Source: an uncultured Eubacteriales bacterium | Lineage (GTDB): Bacteria > Bacillota > Clostridia > Oscillospirales > Oscillospiraceae | Length of the DNA stretch: 64,000 bases | Direction: 5' to 3' | Assembly: GCA_900545515.1 (NCBI GenBank) | Contig: UQZA01000013.1 | Span: forward strand, 1-64,000 | Shown: positions 1-8,649 of the stretch, piece by piece | How the letters are laid out: the number at the start of each line of letters is the position of its first letter | Numbering within the stretch: position 1 is the first letter of the stretch | Made by a program: the position numbers and the translations under genes | Notes under the pieces: generated by a model | Seen by the model: only the letters and a program-made list of their open reading frames with translations | Told to the model about the DNA's origin: nothing | The model's database searches: none

Positions 1-75
1 ATTTTTCTCAGTGAGACTGACAGGTCCAACGGCTACTTGACGCATACAAAAAATTTGCGGTCTCCCACAAAGGGG

Positions 76-104
76 TTGACAAAGCCCCCACCTTATGTTA
101 TGCT
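76..104 (+). promoter_or_regulatory. Sigma-A promoter of the glycine riboswitch / metVF operon
   Basis: A perfect -35 (TTGACA, 76-81) is followed by a 17-base spacer and a TATGCT -10 (99-104). Transcription would start near 111, just ahead of the riboswitch. Nothing recognisable lies in bases 1-75. Confidence 0.8.
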
Positions 105-149
105 GCAAACGGAATTTGGCAATCTCTATTCACCGTCAACTTCATAAAT

Positions 150-345
150 CGGATGATTGGCTCGGGAGAGACTGAAACCAAGAATGGCGCCGAAGGGGCA
201 TGCAAAAACTCTCAGGCAAAAGGACCGGACCAGGACGATGCTCTGTAAAGTGTGGCGGCGACCGCACGCCGAAGGTGCAACCTGCCCCAGTGCCGTTTCC
301 AGGCCCCGGCGGGGAATCTCTCAGGTATGTTAACGGAGGCACAAA
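150..345 (+). ncRNA. Tandem glycine riboswitch (two aptamers)
   Basis: The first aptamer carries the family's conserved core: GGGAGAGACTGA near 164, GCGCCGAAGGGGCA near 188 and ACTCTCAGGCAAAAGGAC near 209. The second has ACGCCGAAGGTGCAACC near 268 and AATCTCTCAGGT near 315. The RNA lies between a strong promoter and an intrinsic terminator ahead of metV. By family knowledge it is probably a glycine-on switch acting by antitermination. Its usual targets are glycine cleavage or transport genes; here the gene immediately downstream is metV. Confidence 0.88.
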
Positions 346-376
346 GTGTCCAGCATGGACGCCTTGTGCTTTTTTC
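339..376 (+). terminator. Riboswitch-controlled intrinsic terminator
   Basis: The arms GCACAA and TTGTGC, extended inward by GTCC/GGAC, form a hairpin followed by six T (370-375). It sits between the second glycine aptamer and the metV ribosome binding site, the normal place for an expression platform. Confidence 0.75.
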
Positions 377-399
377 ATATGTCTGAAAGGAGTCTTTAC

Positions 400-1050
400 A
401 TGATTATCACCCAGAAAAAGCCCATGGAAGAGCTGCTGGCCATGCTGGAGGGCGTAAAAAAGGCGGCCATCGTGGGCTGCGCCAATTGCGCTACCGCCTG
501 CCAGACTGGCGGCGAAAAGGAAATCCAGGAATTGAAGGCCACCTTGGAGGCGCAGGGGATCGAAGTGGTGGCCACGGTTCTGCCCGACGAATGTTGCCAC
601 AAGATGCTGGTCAGGAAGGACACCAAGGTCATCCGGGACAGTGGCGCAGAGGCCGTGGTGTGTATGGCCTGCGGCGACGGTGTGCAGACCGTGGCAGACA
701 ACCTGACCCTTCCCGTTTATCCATCCAACAACACCATGTTCCTGGGCCAGGTGGAACGGGTGGGCATTTTCCACGAATACTGCCGGATGTGCGGCGACTG
801 CGTTTTGGGCTCCACCGGCGGCATTTGCCCCATTACCAAATGTGCCAAAAGCCTGGTGAATGGTCCCTGCGGCGGCCAGAAAAACGGCAAATGTGAGGCC
901 AACCCTGAAAATGACTGCGCGTGGATTCAGATCTACAACCGTTTGGTGGCCATTGGCCAGGAGGATAAGCTGCTGAACGCCCGAACAGACAAGGGCTACG
1001 CCAACGCTGTTTATCCGAAGCATGTCAATTTAAGGGGGAAGAAAGTATGA
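400..1050 (+). CDS. metV: Methylenetetrahydrofolate reductase small subunit / MTHFR C-terminal zinc-domain protein (MetV)
   Basis: This 216-residue, cysteine-rich protein belongs to the MetV family, which partners MetF in acetogenic and related anaerobes to reduce 5,10-methylene-THF to 5-methyl-THF. Cysteine clusters are visible as CANCATAC, ECCHK, CMACGD and YCRMCGDC, followed by the conserved tail GICPITKCAKSLVNGPCGG, consistent with metal or Fe-S binding. I chose the ATG at 400 because GAAAGGAG lies 7 bases upstream; an in-frame ATG at 346 lies inside the riboswitch terminator. It overlaps metF by ATGA and is under the upstream glycine riboswitch. Confidence 0.85.
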   Translation: MIITQKKPMEELLAMLEGVKKAAIVGCANCATACQTGGEKEIQELKATLEAQGIEVVATVLPDECCHKMLVRKDTKVIRDSGAEAVVCMACGDGVQTVADNLTLPVYPSNNTMFLGQVERVGIFHEYCRMCGDCVLGSTGGICPITKCAKSLVNGPCGGQKNGKCEANPENDCAWIQIYNRLVAIGQEDKLLNARTDKGYANAVYPKHVNLRGKKV

Positions 1051-1976
1051 GTTTGCTGCAAAAAGCCCTGGACCGGGGCAGCTTTGCCGTTACGGCGGAA
1101 ATGGCGCCGCCTAAGGGGTACGATTTTTCCGAGGCGCTGGAAACAGCCGCCCTGTTAAAGGGTAAGGTACACGGCGTCAATGTGACAGATATGCAATCCG
1201 CCTGTCTCAAGGCTTCTTCTCTGGGCCTGTGCATTCATTTAAAGCAGGTGGGGATCGAGCCGATTTTGCAAATGACAGGACGGGACCGCAGCCGGATGGC
1301 GCTCATGGCGGACATTCTCTCCGCCGCATCCTTCGGCATCGATACCATGCTGGCTCTCACCGGCGATCACCCTGTGGTGGGCGATTGCAAAGAGAGCAAG
1401 CCGGTATATGATCTGGACTCTGTAGGCATTCTCAAGATGCTCTCCCAAATGGAGGAAACCGGCACAGACTGCGGGGGGAATCCCATTTCTGGTGGCGCAC
1501 CCGTCTTCTTTAAGGGTGCTGCCGTGACCCCGGTGTACGAGCCTATGGCGCTGCAGATCAATAAGCTCCGCCAGAAGGTGGAGGCTGGCGCCAAATACAT
1601 CCAGACCCAGGGCGTTTTTGACCTGGACAGCCTGAAGCGGTTTTTGGAGGCTGTGGACCGGGCGGAGATCCATGTCCCCATTATGGCGGGAATCATTCCC
1701 CTGAAGGCCGCCGGTATGGCCCGGTTTATGAATGAGAATGTCCCAGGCATTGCGGTGCCTCAGACGATGATTGACCGCCTGGCCGAGGCCGCTGAAGAGG
1801 GCAAGGCCAAGGGCGTCAAGGGCCTGCCCGGGAAGCTGGGTATAGAAATGGCGGCTGATCTGATTCGCCAAATCAAAGAAGAAGCTCTCTGCCCCGGCGT
1901 ACACATTATGGCAATCGGCGCGGAGCGCAACGTCCCCACCATTTTGGAAAAGGCTGGGATCGAGGTCGAGATCTGA
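1047..1976 (+). CDS. metF: Methylenetetrahydrofolate reductase, large subunit (MetF)
   Basis: This 309-residue TIM-barrel flavoprotein has the MTHFR pattern: an early VTAEMAPPKG, the substrate-loop motif MLALTGDHP near residue 110, AKYIQTQGVFD near 190 and a PIMAGIIPLK stretch near 225. It reduces 5,10-methylene-THF to 5-methyl-THF, feeding methionine synthesis or a Wood-Ljungdahl-type methyl branch. The start overlaps the metV stop (ATGA), implying translational coupling. Length is normal for the catalytic domain. Control by a glycine riboswitch suggests it handles one-carbon units derived from glycine. Confidence 0.9.
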   Translation: MSLLQKALDRGSFAVTAEMAPPKGYDFSEALETAALLKGKVHGVNVTDMQSACLKASSLGLCIHLKQVGIEPILQMTGRDRSRMALMADILSAASFGIDTMLALTGDHPVVGDCKESKPVYDLDSVGILKMLSQMEETGTDCGGNPISGGAPVFFKGAAVTPVYEPMALQINKLRQKVEAGAKYIQTQGVFDLDSLKRFLEAVDRAEIHVPIMAGIIPLKAAGMARFMNENVPGIAVPQTMIDRLAEAAEEGKAKGVKGLPGKLGIEMAADLIRQIKEEALCPGVHIMAIGAERNVPTILEKAGIEVEI

Positions 1977-1984
1977 CCAAAGAT

Positions 1985-2035
1985 AGGAGAGCCTCTTGCA
2001 AAGTTTCGCTTTTGCAAGAGGCTCTCCTGTCAATT
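1985..2035 (+). terminator. Hairpin terminator after metF
   Basis: A perfect 18-bp inverted repeat (AGGAGAGCCTCTTGCAAA at 1985-2002 and its complement at 2011-2028) begins 9 bases after the metF stop. The downstream T tract is weak (GTCAATTT), so it may also act as an mRNA 3'-end stabiliser. Confidence 0.7.
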
Positions 2036-2150
2036 TCTGGCTGACGGATCTGCCAGAGGCCCGTAGGGACCACCGGGGATTGGACCTGACTGCCCGGACA
2101 GTTTGGAAGAAAATATATACTTTTTGGAGTTACGCTGTAGGAGTAGGCAT
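2034..2150. repeat. Dispersed intergenic repeat, family A, copy 1
   Basis: The left 35 bases match 62958-62992 at 33 positions, and the right part (GAAGAAAATATATACTT then TTGGAGTTACGCTGTA) matches about 63124-63156. The middle differs between copies. No transposase or convincing ORF is present. It looks like a MITE/REP-type element; function unknown. Confidence 0.7.
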
Positions 2151-2194
2151 GGCGAATGTGCGGAAATATGAATCAGAGGCGCATGGTGCTTCTA

Positions 2195-2235
2195 CAAAAA
2201 AATCTGGCGCAAAAATCGCTTTTGCGCCAGATTTC
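2195..2235 (-). terminator. Intrinsic terminator of the tRNA-Val gene
   Basis: Read on the minus strand, a 15-bp stem (AAATCTGGCGCAAAA and its complement) with a short loop is followed by a run of seven T. It lies directly downstream of the tRNA. Confidence 0.85.
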
Positions 2236-2238
2236 TAA

Positions 2239-2315
2239 TGGTGGAGACTACTGGACTCGAACCAGTGACCTCTTGCGTGTGAAGCAAGCGCTCTAACCAG
2301 CTGAGCTAAGCCTCC
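2239..2315 (-). tRNA. tRNA-Val (anticodon CAC)
   Basis: The reverse complement folds as a complete 77-nt cloverleaf. The acceptor GGAGGCT pairs with AGTCTCC, followed by discriminator A and an encoded CCA. The D arm is present, the anticodon loop TTCACAC is closed by CTTGC/GCAAG, and the T arm contains GGTTCGAGTCC. The anticodon CAC reads GTG. It has its own promoter and terminator. Confidence 0.95.
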
Positions 2316-2331
2316 TCACGGAACGAGACTT

Positions 2332-2359
2332 ATTATACCAGGGTTTTCGAAAAAATCAA
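2332..2359 (-). promoter_or_regulatory. Promoter of the tRNA-Val gene
   Basis: On the minus strand TTGATT (plus 2354-2359) and TATAAT (plus 2332-2337) are 16 bases apart, about 17 bases ahead of the tRNA 5' end. Confidence 0.7.
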
Positions 2360-2404
2360 GCCCCAATTTCTATTTTTTTCTTTTTGTGCGAGGGACGGGG
2401 GGCA

Positions 2405-2438
2405 AGAAGGCGCAGGGCCGCTGGAAGGGCTCTGCGCC
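2405..2438 (-). terminator. Possible terminator of the lipoprotein gene
   Basis: The arms GGCGCAG and CTGCGCC with an imperfect inner stem lie just beyond the minus-strand stop. The T tract (TTCTTG) is weak. Confidence 0.5.
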
Positions 2439-2445
2439 GGGGAGA

Positions 2446-3519
2446 TTATGGCGCGGTGATGCTGCTGGCCCAGATGGAAAAGGCGCTGACATAATAGGGC
2501 ATGAGGTCGTTGTAGCAGGCAAAATAACAGGTCCAGAAACCATCCGTACCCTGCACGACTGTGAAGTAGTAGAAGATTTCCCCGCTGTCGGTTGTGTCGG
2601 TATCGGTAACATACAGATTACCCAGGTTGTCGGTCGAGAAAGCATCCAGCTCGTAGGCCTCGGAAACCAGCTTGCCATATTGTTCCAGGCTCAGCTTGCT
2701 GTAGCCGGCTTCCAGCAATTCCTCTTTGGTGTCATGGACGGCGAAGAACAGGACGTCATTGCTTTCCATGTAACCATCATAGCCACTTTCCTCTTCTGTT
2801 TCCACTTCCGCCAGGCCATCCATGGCAGAGAGGCTCAGTCCACAGGACAGGTCGTATTTTGCGAGGTCACTGAAGTCGGCGGTTGCAGTCTCGCCCTCCT
2901 TCAAAAGGTCGATGCTGGCAGCGGCCTGGTCAAACGCATCGGCCCAGGCGCCGTCGGCAGTTGCATCTGCGAAGGTAATGGAGTAGTTTTGGCTAGCGAC
3001 AATCTGGTAATCGGTGATGTAGAAGGTGGCGCCGGACATTGTGAGCTGGGACACAGACTTCACGGTGGGGTAGCCGTCTACTTCGGTCTTTTCCACAGAC
3101 TCCACGGTGGCTTCGGCGTCCTGCCCCATGGCGGCAAGGCTCAGCTTCATGGCTGCCTCATACTGCTCAGCGCTCATGTCCAGAACAGCGGTGTTTTGCG
3201 GGGTGGGAATGACGCTGATGTAGGACATGTCGTCGGGGAAGCCGGGGGCACGGAGGAAGCCGGTGGTGGTGTCAACAAAGAAACCCTCGGGCTCCTGGAG
3301 AAAAACATTGGTTACGGCGTCTTCAGGCTCCGTGGCAGGCTCTGTGGCCTCCGTAGGGGCCTCGGTGGGCTCTTCTGTGGGAGCCTCGGTGGGTGCTTCT
3401 GTGACGGGCTCTGTGGACGGTTCTGTTGCCGGGGCTTTTTCCTGCTGGCAGCCGGCGAACAGCCCCAGCACCAGGAGCAATCCCAGAGTCAGTGCGAGAA
3501 ACTGCTTTCCTGTTTTCAT
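2446..3519 (-). CDS. Secreted lipoprotein of unknown function with a Thr/Glu/Pro-rich linker
   Basis: The 357-residue product begins with a signal peptide and lipobox (LFAGC, predicted lipidated Cys24). An extracellular low-complexity spacer of repeated TEP/TEA units follows (about residues 30-68), as in wall-spanning Firmicutes lipoproteins. The remainder is a soluble alpha/beta domain containing SYISVIPTPQNTAVLDM and, near the C-terminus, a stretch resembling its own first half, so it may hold two related domains. I recognise no catalytic motif. AAGGAGAG precedes the ATG, and the gene has its own sigma-A promoter. It is monocistronic and divergent from recJ. Confidence 0.85.
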   Translation of the reverse strand: MKTGKQFLALTLGLLLVLGLFAGCQQEKAPATEPSTEPVTEAPTEAPTEEPTEAPTEATEPATEPEDAVTNVFLQEPEGFFVDTTTGFLRAPGFPDDMSYISVIPTPQNTAVLDMSAEQYEAAMKLSLAAMGQDAEATVESVEKTEVDGYPTVKSVSQLTMSGATFYITDYQIVASQNYSITFADATADGAWADAFDQAAASIDLLKEGETATADFSDLAKYDLSCGLSLSAMDGLAEVETEEESGYDGYMESNDVLFFAVHDTKEELLEAGYSKLSLEQYGKLVSEAYELDAFSTDNLGNLYVTDTDTTDSGEIFYYFTVVQGTDGFWTCYFACYNDLMPYYVSAFSIWASSITAP

Positions 3520-3563
3520 GTTCTGCTCTCCTTAAATTTCTTTTTTGGGGAAATACCTTGAAA

Positions 3564-3592
3564 ATTATACAACAGCGCAGAGAAAAGTGCAA
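3564..3592 (-). promoter_or_regulatory. Promoter of the lipoprotein gene
   Basis: On the minus strand TTGCAC (plus 3587-3592), a 17-base spacer and a perfect TATAAT (plus 3564-3569) lie about 45 bases before the start codon. Confidence 0.8.
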
Positions 3593-3764
3593 GTGTAATT
3601 TCACAAGGTGCTGCAAAAAATTGCAACCACATTTTATGGTTACTTGACTGGGATTTCTGGCCCTGCAGAAGAGAAGTGGTATGGAAACCACCGGCGGCTG
3701 GGCCGGAAGTTCCTGGTTTTCAAGTTTTTTTCCGGAGGAAGAGCCGGAAGCGTGCAGATTTCTA

Positions 3765-3793
3765 TTGTACTTAGGAGTAACTTTTGTTATAAT
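3765..3793 (+). promoter_or_regulatory. Promoter of the recJ-relA operon
   Basis: TTGTAC (3765-3770), 17 bases, then TATAAT (3788-3793). Its position shows that in-frame ATG codons before about 3800 cannot start recJ. The interval 3593-3764 holds nothing else I can identify. Confidence 0.8.
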
Positions 3794-3827
3794 AAGCAGA
3801 AATGAAAAAATGTGGATGTGGATTGCG

Positions 3828-5873
3828 GTGAAGTACGGAACTTGGAATGTGGCCCAACCGGCATCTGGGGCGGTACATGTGTTGCTCCAGGCCGGTTATT
3901 CCCCCCTGACTGCCATGGTGTTGGCGGGACGGGGGCTGGACAGCCCAGAGAAAGCAAAGAAATATTTAGATTGTGACGGCCCTCTGCCAGACCCGTTTTT
4001 GATGACGGATATGGCCGCAGCCAAGGCTCGAATTGCCCTTGCCCTGGAGCGGGGAGAGGCAATGGCAGTCTTTGGGGACTATGATGTAGACGGTGTGACT
4101 GCCACATGCCTGCTCACGGATTTCCTCCGGAAGCGGGGAGCGGACTGCCGGACCTACATCCCCGGACGGATGGGGGAGGGCTACGGTCTGAACCCGGCGG
4201 CGGTCCGGCTCCTGGCCGGTCAGGGCGTGACCTTGATTGTGACGGTGGACTGCGGCATTACCGCCGTGGAGGAGGCGGCGCTGTGCCGGGAGCTGGGCGT
4301 GGATCTCATCGTCACCGATCACCATGAGTGCAAAGACCGGCTGCCTCAGGCAGTGGCTGTGGTGGACCCCCATCGCAAGGGTGACGGCTATCCCCACCGG
4401 GACCTCTCTGGCGTTGGGGTGGCTTTTAAGCTGGCTGCAGCTTTGGCAGGCGACCAGGAGACGGTTCTGCGGGAATATGCCGACTTGGTATGCCTGGGGA
4501 CGGTGGCAGATGTGATGCCCCTTCGGGGGGAGAACCGTACGTTTGTGACCCGGGGCCTGGCGTCCCTGCGGCAGACCCGCCGGCCAGGTTTGAAAAGTCT
4601 CATGGCCCAATCCGGGTGCACACCGGAGAGTCTGAGCGCCGGTTCCATCGGCTTTGTTTTGGCGCCCCGCATCAATGCCGCCGGGCGGATGGGGGAAATC
4701 GAACTGGCTATGGACCTGTTTTTCACCGAAGACCCCCAGCGGGGCGAGGCGGTGGCCAGCCGCCTGTGCAGCCTCAACAAGCAGCGGCAGGACATTGAAC
4801 TGGAAATCCATCAGCAGGTCGAGGAGATGCTGGCTGGTCAGGACGCTCCGGAGGCCATTGTCCTGTCCGACCCCAACTGGCACCAGGGGGTTGTGGGCAT
4901 TGTGGCCTCCCGCATTGCAGAGGAGTTCTGCTGTCCCACCTTCCTCATCTGTCTGGAGGGGGATAGGGGAAAGGCCAGCTCCCGTTCCTACGGCGGCTTC
5001 AACCTGTTTGCCTCCCTGACCCAATTGTCGGACCTTCTGGAGAGCTACGGGGGACACGAGCTGGCGGCAGGTTTTACCATTTCCAAGGAAAAAATCCCGG
5101 CATTCCGTGAGGAGGTTTGCCAGCTGGCCCGGAGCTTTTACCACCAGGCGGACCTGCGGACCGTCCTGCAGGTGGACTGCGCGGTATCGCCGGAGCTTTT
5201 GTCCCTGGCTAACGTGGAGGGCCTGTCTGCTCTGGAGCCCTGCGGAGCGGGCTGTCCCCGGCCGGTGTTTTTGCTGGAGCGGCTGCAAATTGAACGATTG
5301 ACGCCGGTGGGCGGCGGCCGCCATTTGCGTTTGCGCCTGCGCCAGGGGCGCTTCGGCGTCAATGCCATTTGTTTCTCCGCCACAGCGGAAAGCCTGGATA
5401 TTTCCCAGGGGGAGCTGGTGGATTTGGCCTGCACCTTGCAAATCAACGAGTTCCGGGGCGTCCGGTCTGTCCAGGTGAATCTTCTGGATGTCCGGCCCAG
5501 TTGCCCCTGCCCATGTCCGGATGATATGGCCCCGTACCGCCGCCTGGCGGACCGCGCCCTGAGGGCGGAGGAAGCGGCAGAGCTGCTGCCCGGGCGTCCG
5601 GTTTTGGGGGATATCTGGCGGTATTTGGCCGCCTGTGGCCCCCGGCTTCAGGCGGATCCGGTGTGCCTGTGCCGGAAGATTGTCCGCCACACCGGCAGAC
5701 CCCTGAGCCTGTCTCAGCTCCTGACCTGCCTGGACATTTTCCAGGAGGGAGGGCTCCTAACCCTGGAGCGGCAGCATAAATACATTACCATCACATTGAC
5801 TGCGGGGGCGCCCAAGGCCGATCTCACCCAGAGCGGCACCATGCGGTATCTGCAGCAGCTGAAAGAGAGCTGA
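3828..5873 (+). CDS. recJ: Single-stranded-DNA-specific 5'-3' exonuclease RecJ
   Basis: RecJ degrades single-stranded DNA in recombination and repair. The DHH-superfamily metal-binding motifs are present: FGDYDVDGVT near residues 82-91 and TDHHE near 163-167, followed by a DHHA1 region with GGHELAAGF near 408 and a C-terminal OB-fold region. From the GTG at 3828 it is about 681 residues and begins KYGTWNVAQP, the usual RecJ N-terminus. ATG codons at 3810 and 3816 are alternatives because the ribosome binding site is weak. It is followed four bases later by relA/spoT, a conserved clostridial pairing. Confidence 0.9.
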   Translation: MKYGTWNVAQPASGAVHVLLQAGYSPLTAMVLAGRGLDSPEKAKKYLDCDGPLPDPFLMTDMAAAKARIALALERGEAMAVFGDYDVDGVTATCLLTDFLRKRGADCRTYIPGRMGEGYGLNPAAVRLLAGQGVTLIVTVDCGITAVEEAALCRELGVDLIVTDHHECKDRLPQAVAVVDPHRKGDGYPHRDLSGVGVAFKLAAALAGDQETVLREYADLVCLGTVADVMPLRGENRTFVTRGLASLRQTRRPGLKSLMAQSGCTPESLSAGSIGFVLAPRINAAGRMGEIELAMDLFFTEDPQRGEAVASRLCSLNKQRQDIELEIHQQVEEMLAGQDAPEAIVLSDPNWHQGVVGIVASRIAEEFCCPTFLICLEGDRGKASSRSYGGFNLFASLTQLSDLLESYGGHELAAGFTISKEKIPAFREEVCQLARSFYHQADLRTVLQVDCAVSPELLSLANVEGLSALEPCGAGCPRPVFLLERLQIERLTPVGGGRHLRLRLRQGRFGVNAICFSATAESLDISQGELVDLACTLQINEFRGVRSVQVNLLDVRPSCPCPCPDDMAPYRRLADRALRAEEAAELLPGRPVLGDIWRYLAACGPRLQADPVCLCRKIVRHTGRPLSLSQLLTCLDIFQEGGLLTLERQHKYITITLTAGAPKADLTQSGTMRYLQQLKES

Positions 5874-5877
5874 TATC

Positions 5878-8073
5878 ATGGAAACCTTTGCCGAACATTA
5901 TGAGTCCATGCGGCGTACGATCCTGAAATGTATGCCGGGCGCGGATATGGAGCTCATTGACCAGGCGGTGTGCTATGCCAAGGAGCAGCACGAGGGGCAA
6001 AAGCGGAAGGACGGCTCGCCCTATATCATTCATCCCCTGGCGGTGGCGGAGATTGTGGCGGAAATGGGCCTGGACACCGACGCCATTCTGGGAGCGCTGC
6101 TCCATGATTGCATTGAAGACACCCCCAGCACCCACGATGAGATAGCAAAGCGCTTTGGTCCGGTGGTGGCGGAGCTGGTGGAGGGGGTAACCAAGCTGAC
6201 CCGCGTGGAGTATTCCACCCTGGAAGAGCAGCAAATGGAGAATCTGCGGAAGATGTTCATGGCCATGAGCAAGGACATCCGGGTCATCCTCATCAAAATT
6301 GCGGACCGTCTGCACAACACCCGCACCATGCAGTTCCAGTCTCCGGCGAAGCAGATTTCCAAGTCCATGGAGACCATGGATATCTACGCCCCTCTGGCCC
6401 ACCGGCTTGGCATGCAGAAGATCAAATGGGAACTGGAGGACACCAGCCTCAAGTACTTGGATCCCGATGGCTACAACGGGATTGTGGACTACCTGCACGC
6501 CCATGAGGAAGAGGCTACGGCCTTTATGAAGAGCATTCAGTCCCGCATCACCACCCGCCTGTCTGCGGTGGGCATTCACGGGAGCATTTATGGCCGGATC
6601 AAGCACGTGTACTCCATTTACCGGAAGATGAAAGACCAGAACAAAACCATGGAGGAGCTGTACGACCTGTACGCCTTCCGGGTGATTGTGGATACCATTC
6701 CCGATTGCTACAACGTTTTGGGTCACATCCATGATCTGTTTAACCTGGTTCCTGGCCGGTTTAAAGACTATATCTCCACCCCCAAGCCCAATATGTACCA
6801 GAGCCTCCATACCACGGTCATCGGCTCCCAGGGCATTCCCTTCGAGGTGCAAATCCGCACCTGGGAGATGCACCAAACGGCGGAATACGGCATTGCGGCT
6901 CACTGGAAATACAAACAGGGCGGCGCCGGCAGTGGAGACGAAAAAAGCTTTGAATGGGTCCGCCGCCTGCTGGAGAGCCAGCAGGATACGGACGCGGAGG
7001 ACTATGTCCACTCTCTGAAGGTGGACATGTTCAACGACGAGGTGTTTGTGTTTACCCCTCGGGGCAATGTGATCAACCTCCCCGCCGGCTCTACGCCCAT
7101 TGATTTTGCCTATGCCATTCACTCCGGGGTTGGAAATTCCATGGTGGGGGCAAAAATCAACAACCGAATTGCGGGGTTTGACGCCGTGCTCCACAACGGT
7201 GACATTGTGGAGATCCTCACCTCCAAAACCGCCAAGGGCCCCAGCAGGGATTGGCTGAATATCTGCAAAAGCAATCAGGCCCGATCGAAGATCAAGCAGT
7301 GGTACAAGCGGGAGAAGCGGGAGGAGAACATCGTCCATGGCCGGGCCAGCTTTGAGGGCGAAATGCGGCGGATGAACTTCAACCCTGCGGATTTGCAGGA
7401 TGAGGAGCTCCTGGCCCAGGTGCTGAAGAAGCTGAGCTTTGATTGCTTGGATGACCTGTATGCTGCCATTGGCTACGGCGGCCTGACGGCGGCCAAGGCT
7501 GTGGGCCGGATCCGGGACGATCTTCTGAAATACACCCGCGGGATTCAGAACCCCACCCGAGATGGCAATGTGAACCCCTTACGCACCAATCCCGATGCCC
7601 CCAACCTGAACCGGCACAGCGTCAATGGGGTGATTGTGGAGGACATCGACTCCTGCATGATCAAGTTTGCCAAATGCTGCACCCCTGTGCCGGGAGATCC
7701 CATTGTGGGCTTTATTACCAAAGGCTTTGGCGTTTCCATTCATCGGGCGGATTGCCCAAACGCCCAGAACCGGACGGACCCCCGCCAGGCCGCCCGTTGG
7801 GTTCGGGTTCGCTGGGCACAGGAGGAGAACCAGCCCTTCACCACCACGTTGGAGCTAGACTGCACCACCCGGGACGGTTTGCTTCTGGATGTGGCCACGG
7901 TAATGACCTCTGCCCGGGTCCGGGTCAAGGAGCTCACAGGCCGGGACCTGCCCGGCGGCCACAGCACCTTTACGGTGTCCTTTGAAGTCAAAGATGTGGC
8001 GGAGCTCAATACCATTCAAACCAAGCTCTTGAACATCCGGGATGTGATAGGCGCCCGGCGGGGACAGAATTGA
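5878..8073 (+). CDS. relA: Bifunctional (p)ppGpp synthetase/hydrolase, Rel family
   Basis: The 731-residue protein sets stringent-response alarmone levels. In order: an HD hydrolase domain with HDCIEDT at residues 76-82; a synthetase domain (about 230-350) with YGRIKHVYSIYRKM, LYDLYAFRVIV and the substrate-site stretch YQSLHTTV; a TGS domain (about 385-450; VFVFTPRGNVINLP); a zinc-finger/helical region with FAKCCTPVPGD; and a C-terminal ACT domain. The intact HD motif indicates a hydrolase-active, bifunctional enzyme. It is probably co-transcribed with recJ; dtd follows. Confidence 0.95.
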   Translation: METFAEHYESMRRTILKCMPGADMELIDQAVCYAKEQHEGQKRKDGSPYIIHPLAVAEIVAEMGLDTDAILGALLHDCIEDTPSTHDEIAKRFGPVVAELVEGVTKLTRVEYSTLEEQQMENLRKMFMAMSKDIRVILIKIADRLHNTRTMQFQSPAKQISKSMETMDIYAPLAHRLGMQKIKWELEDTSLKYLDPDGYNGIVDYLHAHEEEATAFMKSIQSRITTRLSAVGIHGSIYGRIKHVYSIYRKMKDQNKTMEELYDLYAFRVIVDTIPDCYNVLGHIHDLFNLVPGRFKDYISTPKPNMYQSLHTTVIGSQGIPFEVQIRTWEMHQTAEYGIAAHWKYKQGGAGSGDEKSFEWVRRLLESQQDTDAEDYVHSLKVDMFNDEVFVFTPRGNVINLPAGSTPIDFAYAIHSGVGNSMVGAKINNRIAGFDAVLHNGDIVEILTSKTAKGPSRDWLNICKSNQARSKIKQWYKREKREENIVHGRASFEGEMRRMNFNPADLQDEELLAQVLKKLSFDCLDDLYAAIGYGGLTAAKAVGRIRDDLLKYTRGIQNPTRDGNVNPLRTNPDAPNLNRHSVNGVIVEDIDSCMIKFAKCCTPVPGDPIVGFITKGFGVSIHRADCPNAQNRTDPRQAARWVRVRWAQEENQPFTTTLELDCTTRDGLLLDVATVMTSARVRVKELTGRDLPGGHSTFTVSFEVKDVAELNTIQTKLLNIRDVIGARRGQN

Positions 8074-8181
8074 CGGAAGCAATTCGCTTGAAATTTGCCA
8101 CGAGAAGCGGCAAAATCCAGCAAATTCGGATGCAGTTTCGCAAAAAAAGAAGACAAGAGGCCAAGGAAAGGAAGTGCAGCC

Positions 8182-8649
8182 ATGCGGGCTGTGGTGACCA
8201 GGGTGGCCTCCGCCTCGGTACAGGTGGACGGAGTCACCGTAGGAGCAATTGAAAGAGGCTTTCTCATCCTTCTGGGGGTGGGCCCCCGGGATGGGGAGGC
8301 CCAGTGTAAGGCGCTGGCCGATAAGATTTTGGGCCTGCGGGTTTTTGAAGATGAGAAGGGGAAGATGAACCTGGGCCTGGAGCAGGTAGGCGGGCAGGTG
8401 CTGGTGGTGAGCCAGTTCACCTTGTATGGCAACTGCCGGAAGGGCCGCCGTCCCAGCTTCATGGAGGCTGCGCCGCCGGAGCTGGGGGAGGCCATGTACG
8501 AGGGCTTCCTGGAGCTGTGCCGGGAGGCGGGATTCCCGCCCCAGCATGGAATTTTTGGCGCGCATATGGAGGTGGCCTCCGTCAATGACGGGCCCGTCAC
8601 ACTGCTGCTGGACACAGACCAGCTGATGGAAGCGAGGAGATCGTCATGA
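8182..8649 (+). CDS. dtd: D-aminoacyl-tRNA deacylase
   Basis: The 155-residue enzyme hydrolyses D-amino acids from mischarged tRNAs and guards against Gly-tRNA(Ala). Family motifs are SQFTLYG near residue 79 and the cross-subunit NDGPVT near 137, whose Gly-cisPro is the chiral filter. AAGGAAAGGAAG lies upstream of the ATG at 8182. An in-frame extension to 8095 is unlike the family. The rel-dtd-MBL-hemZ order is common in Clostridia. The 3' end overlaps the next ORF by ATGA. Confidence 0.93.
   Translation: MRAVVTRVASASVQVDGVTVGAIERGFLILLGVGPRDGEAQCKALADKILGLRVFEDEKGKMNLGLEQVGGQVLVVSQFTLYGNCRKGRRPSFMEAAPPELGEAMYEGFLELCREAGFPPQHGIFGAHMEVASVNDGPVTLLLDTDQLMEARRSS

Noticed and set aside
3681..3827. 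In-frame N-terminal extension of recJ from ATG 3681
   Set aside because: It would begin upstream of the only good promoter (-10 at 3788) and adds residues absent from RecJ proteins.
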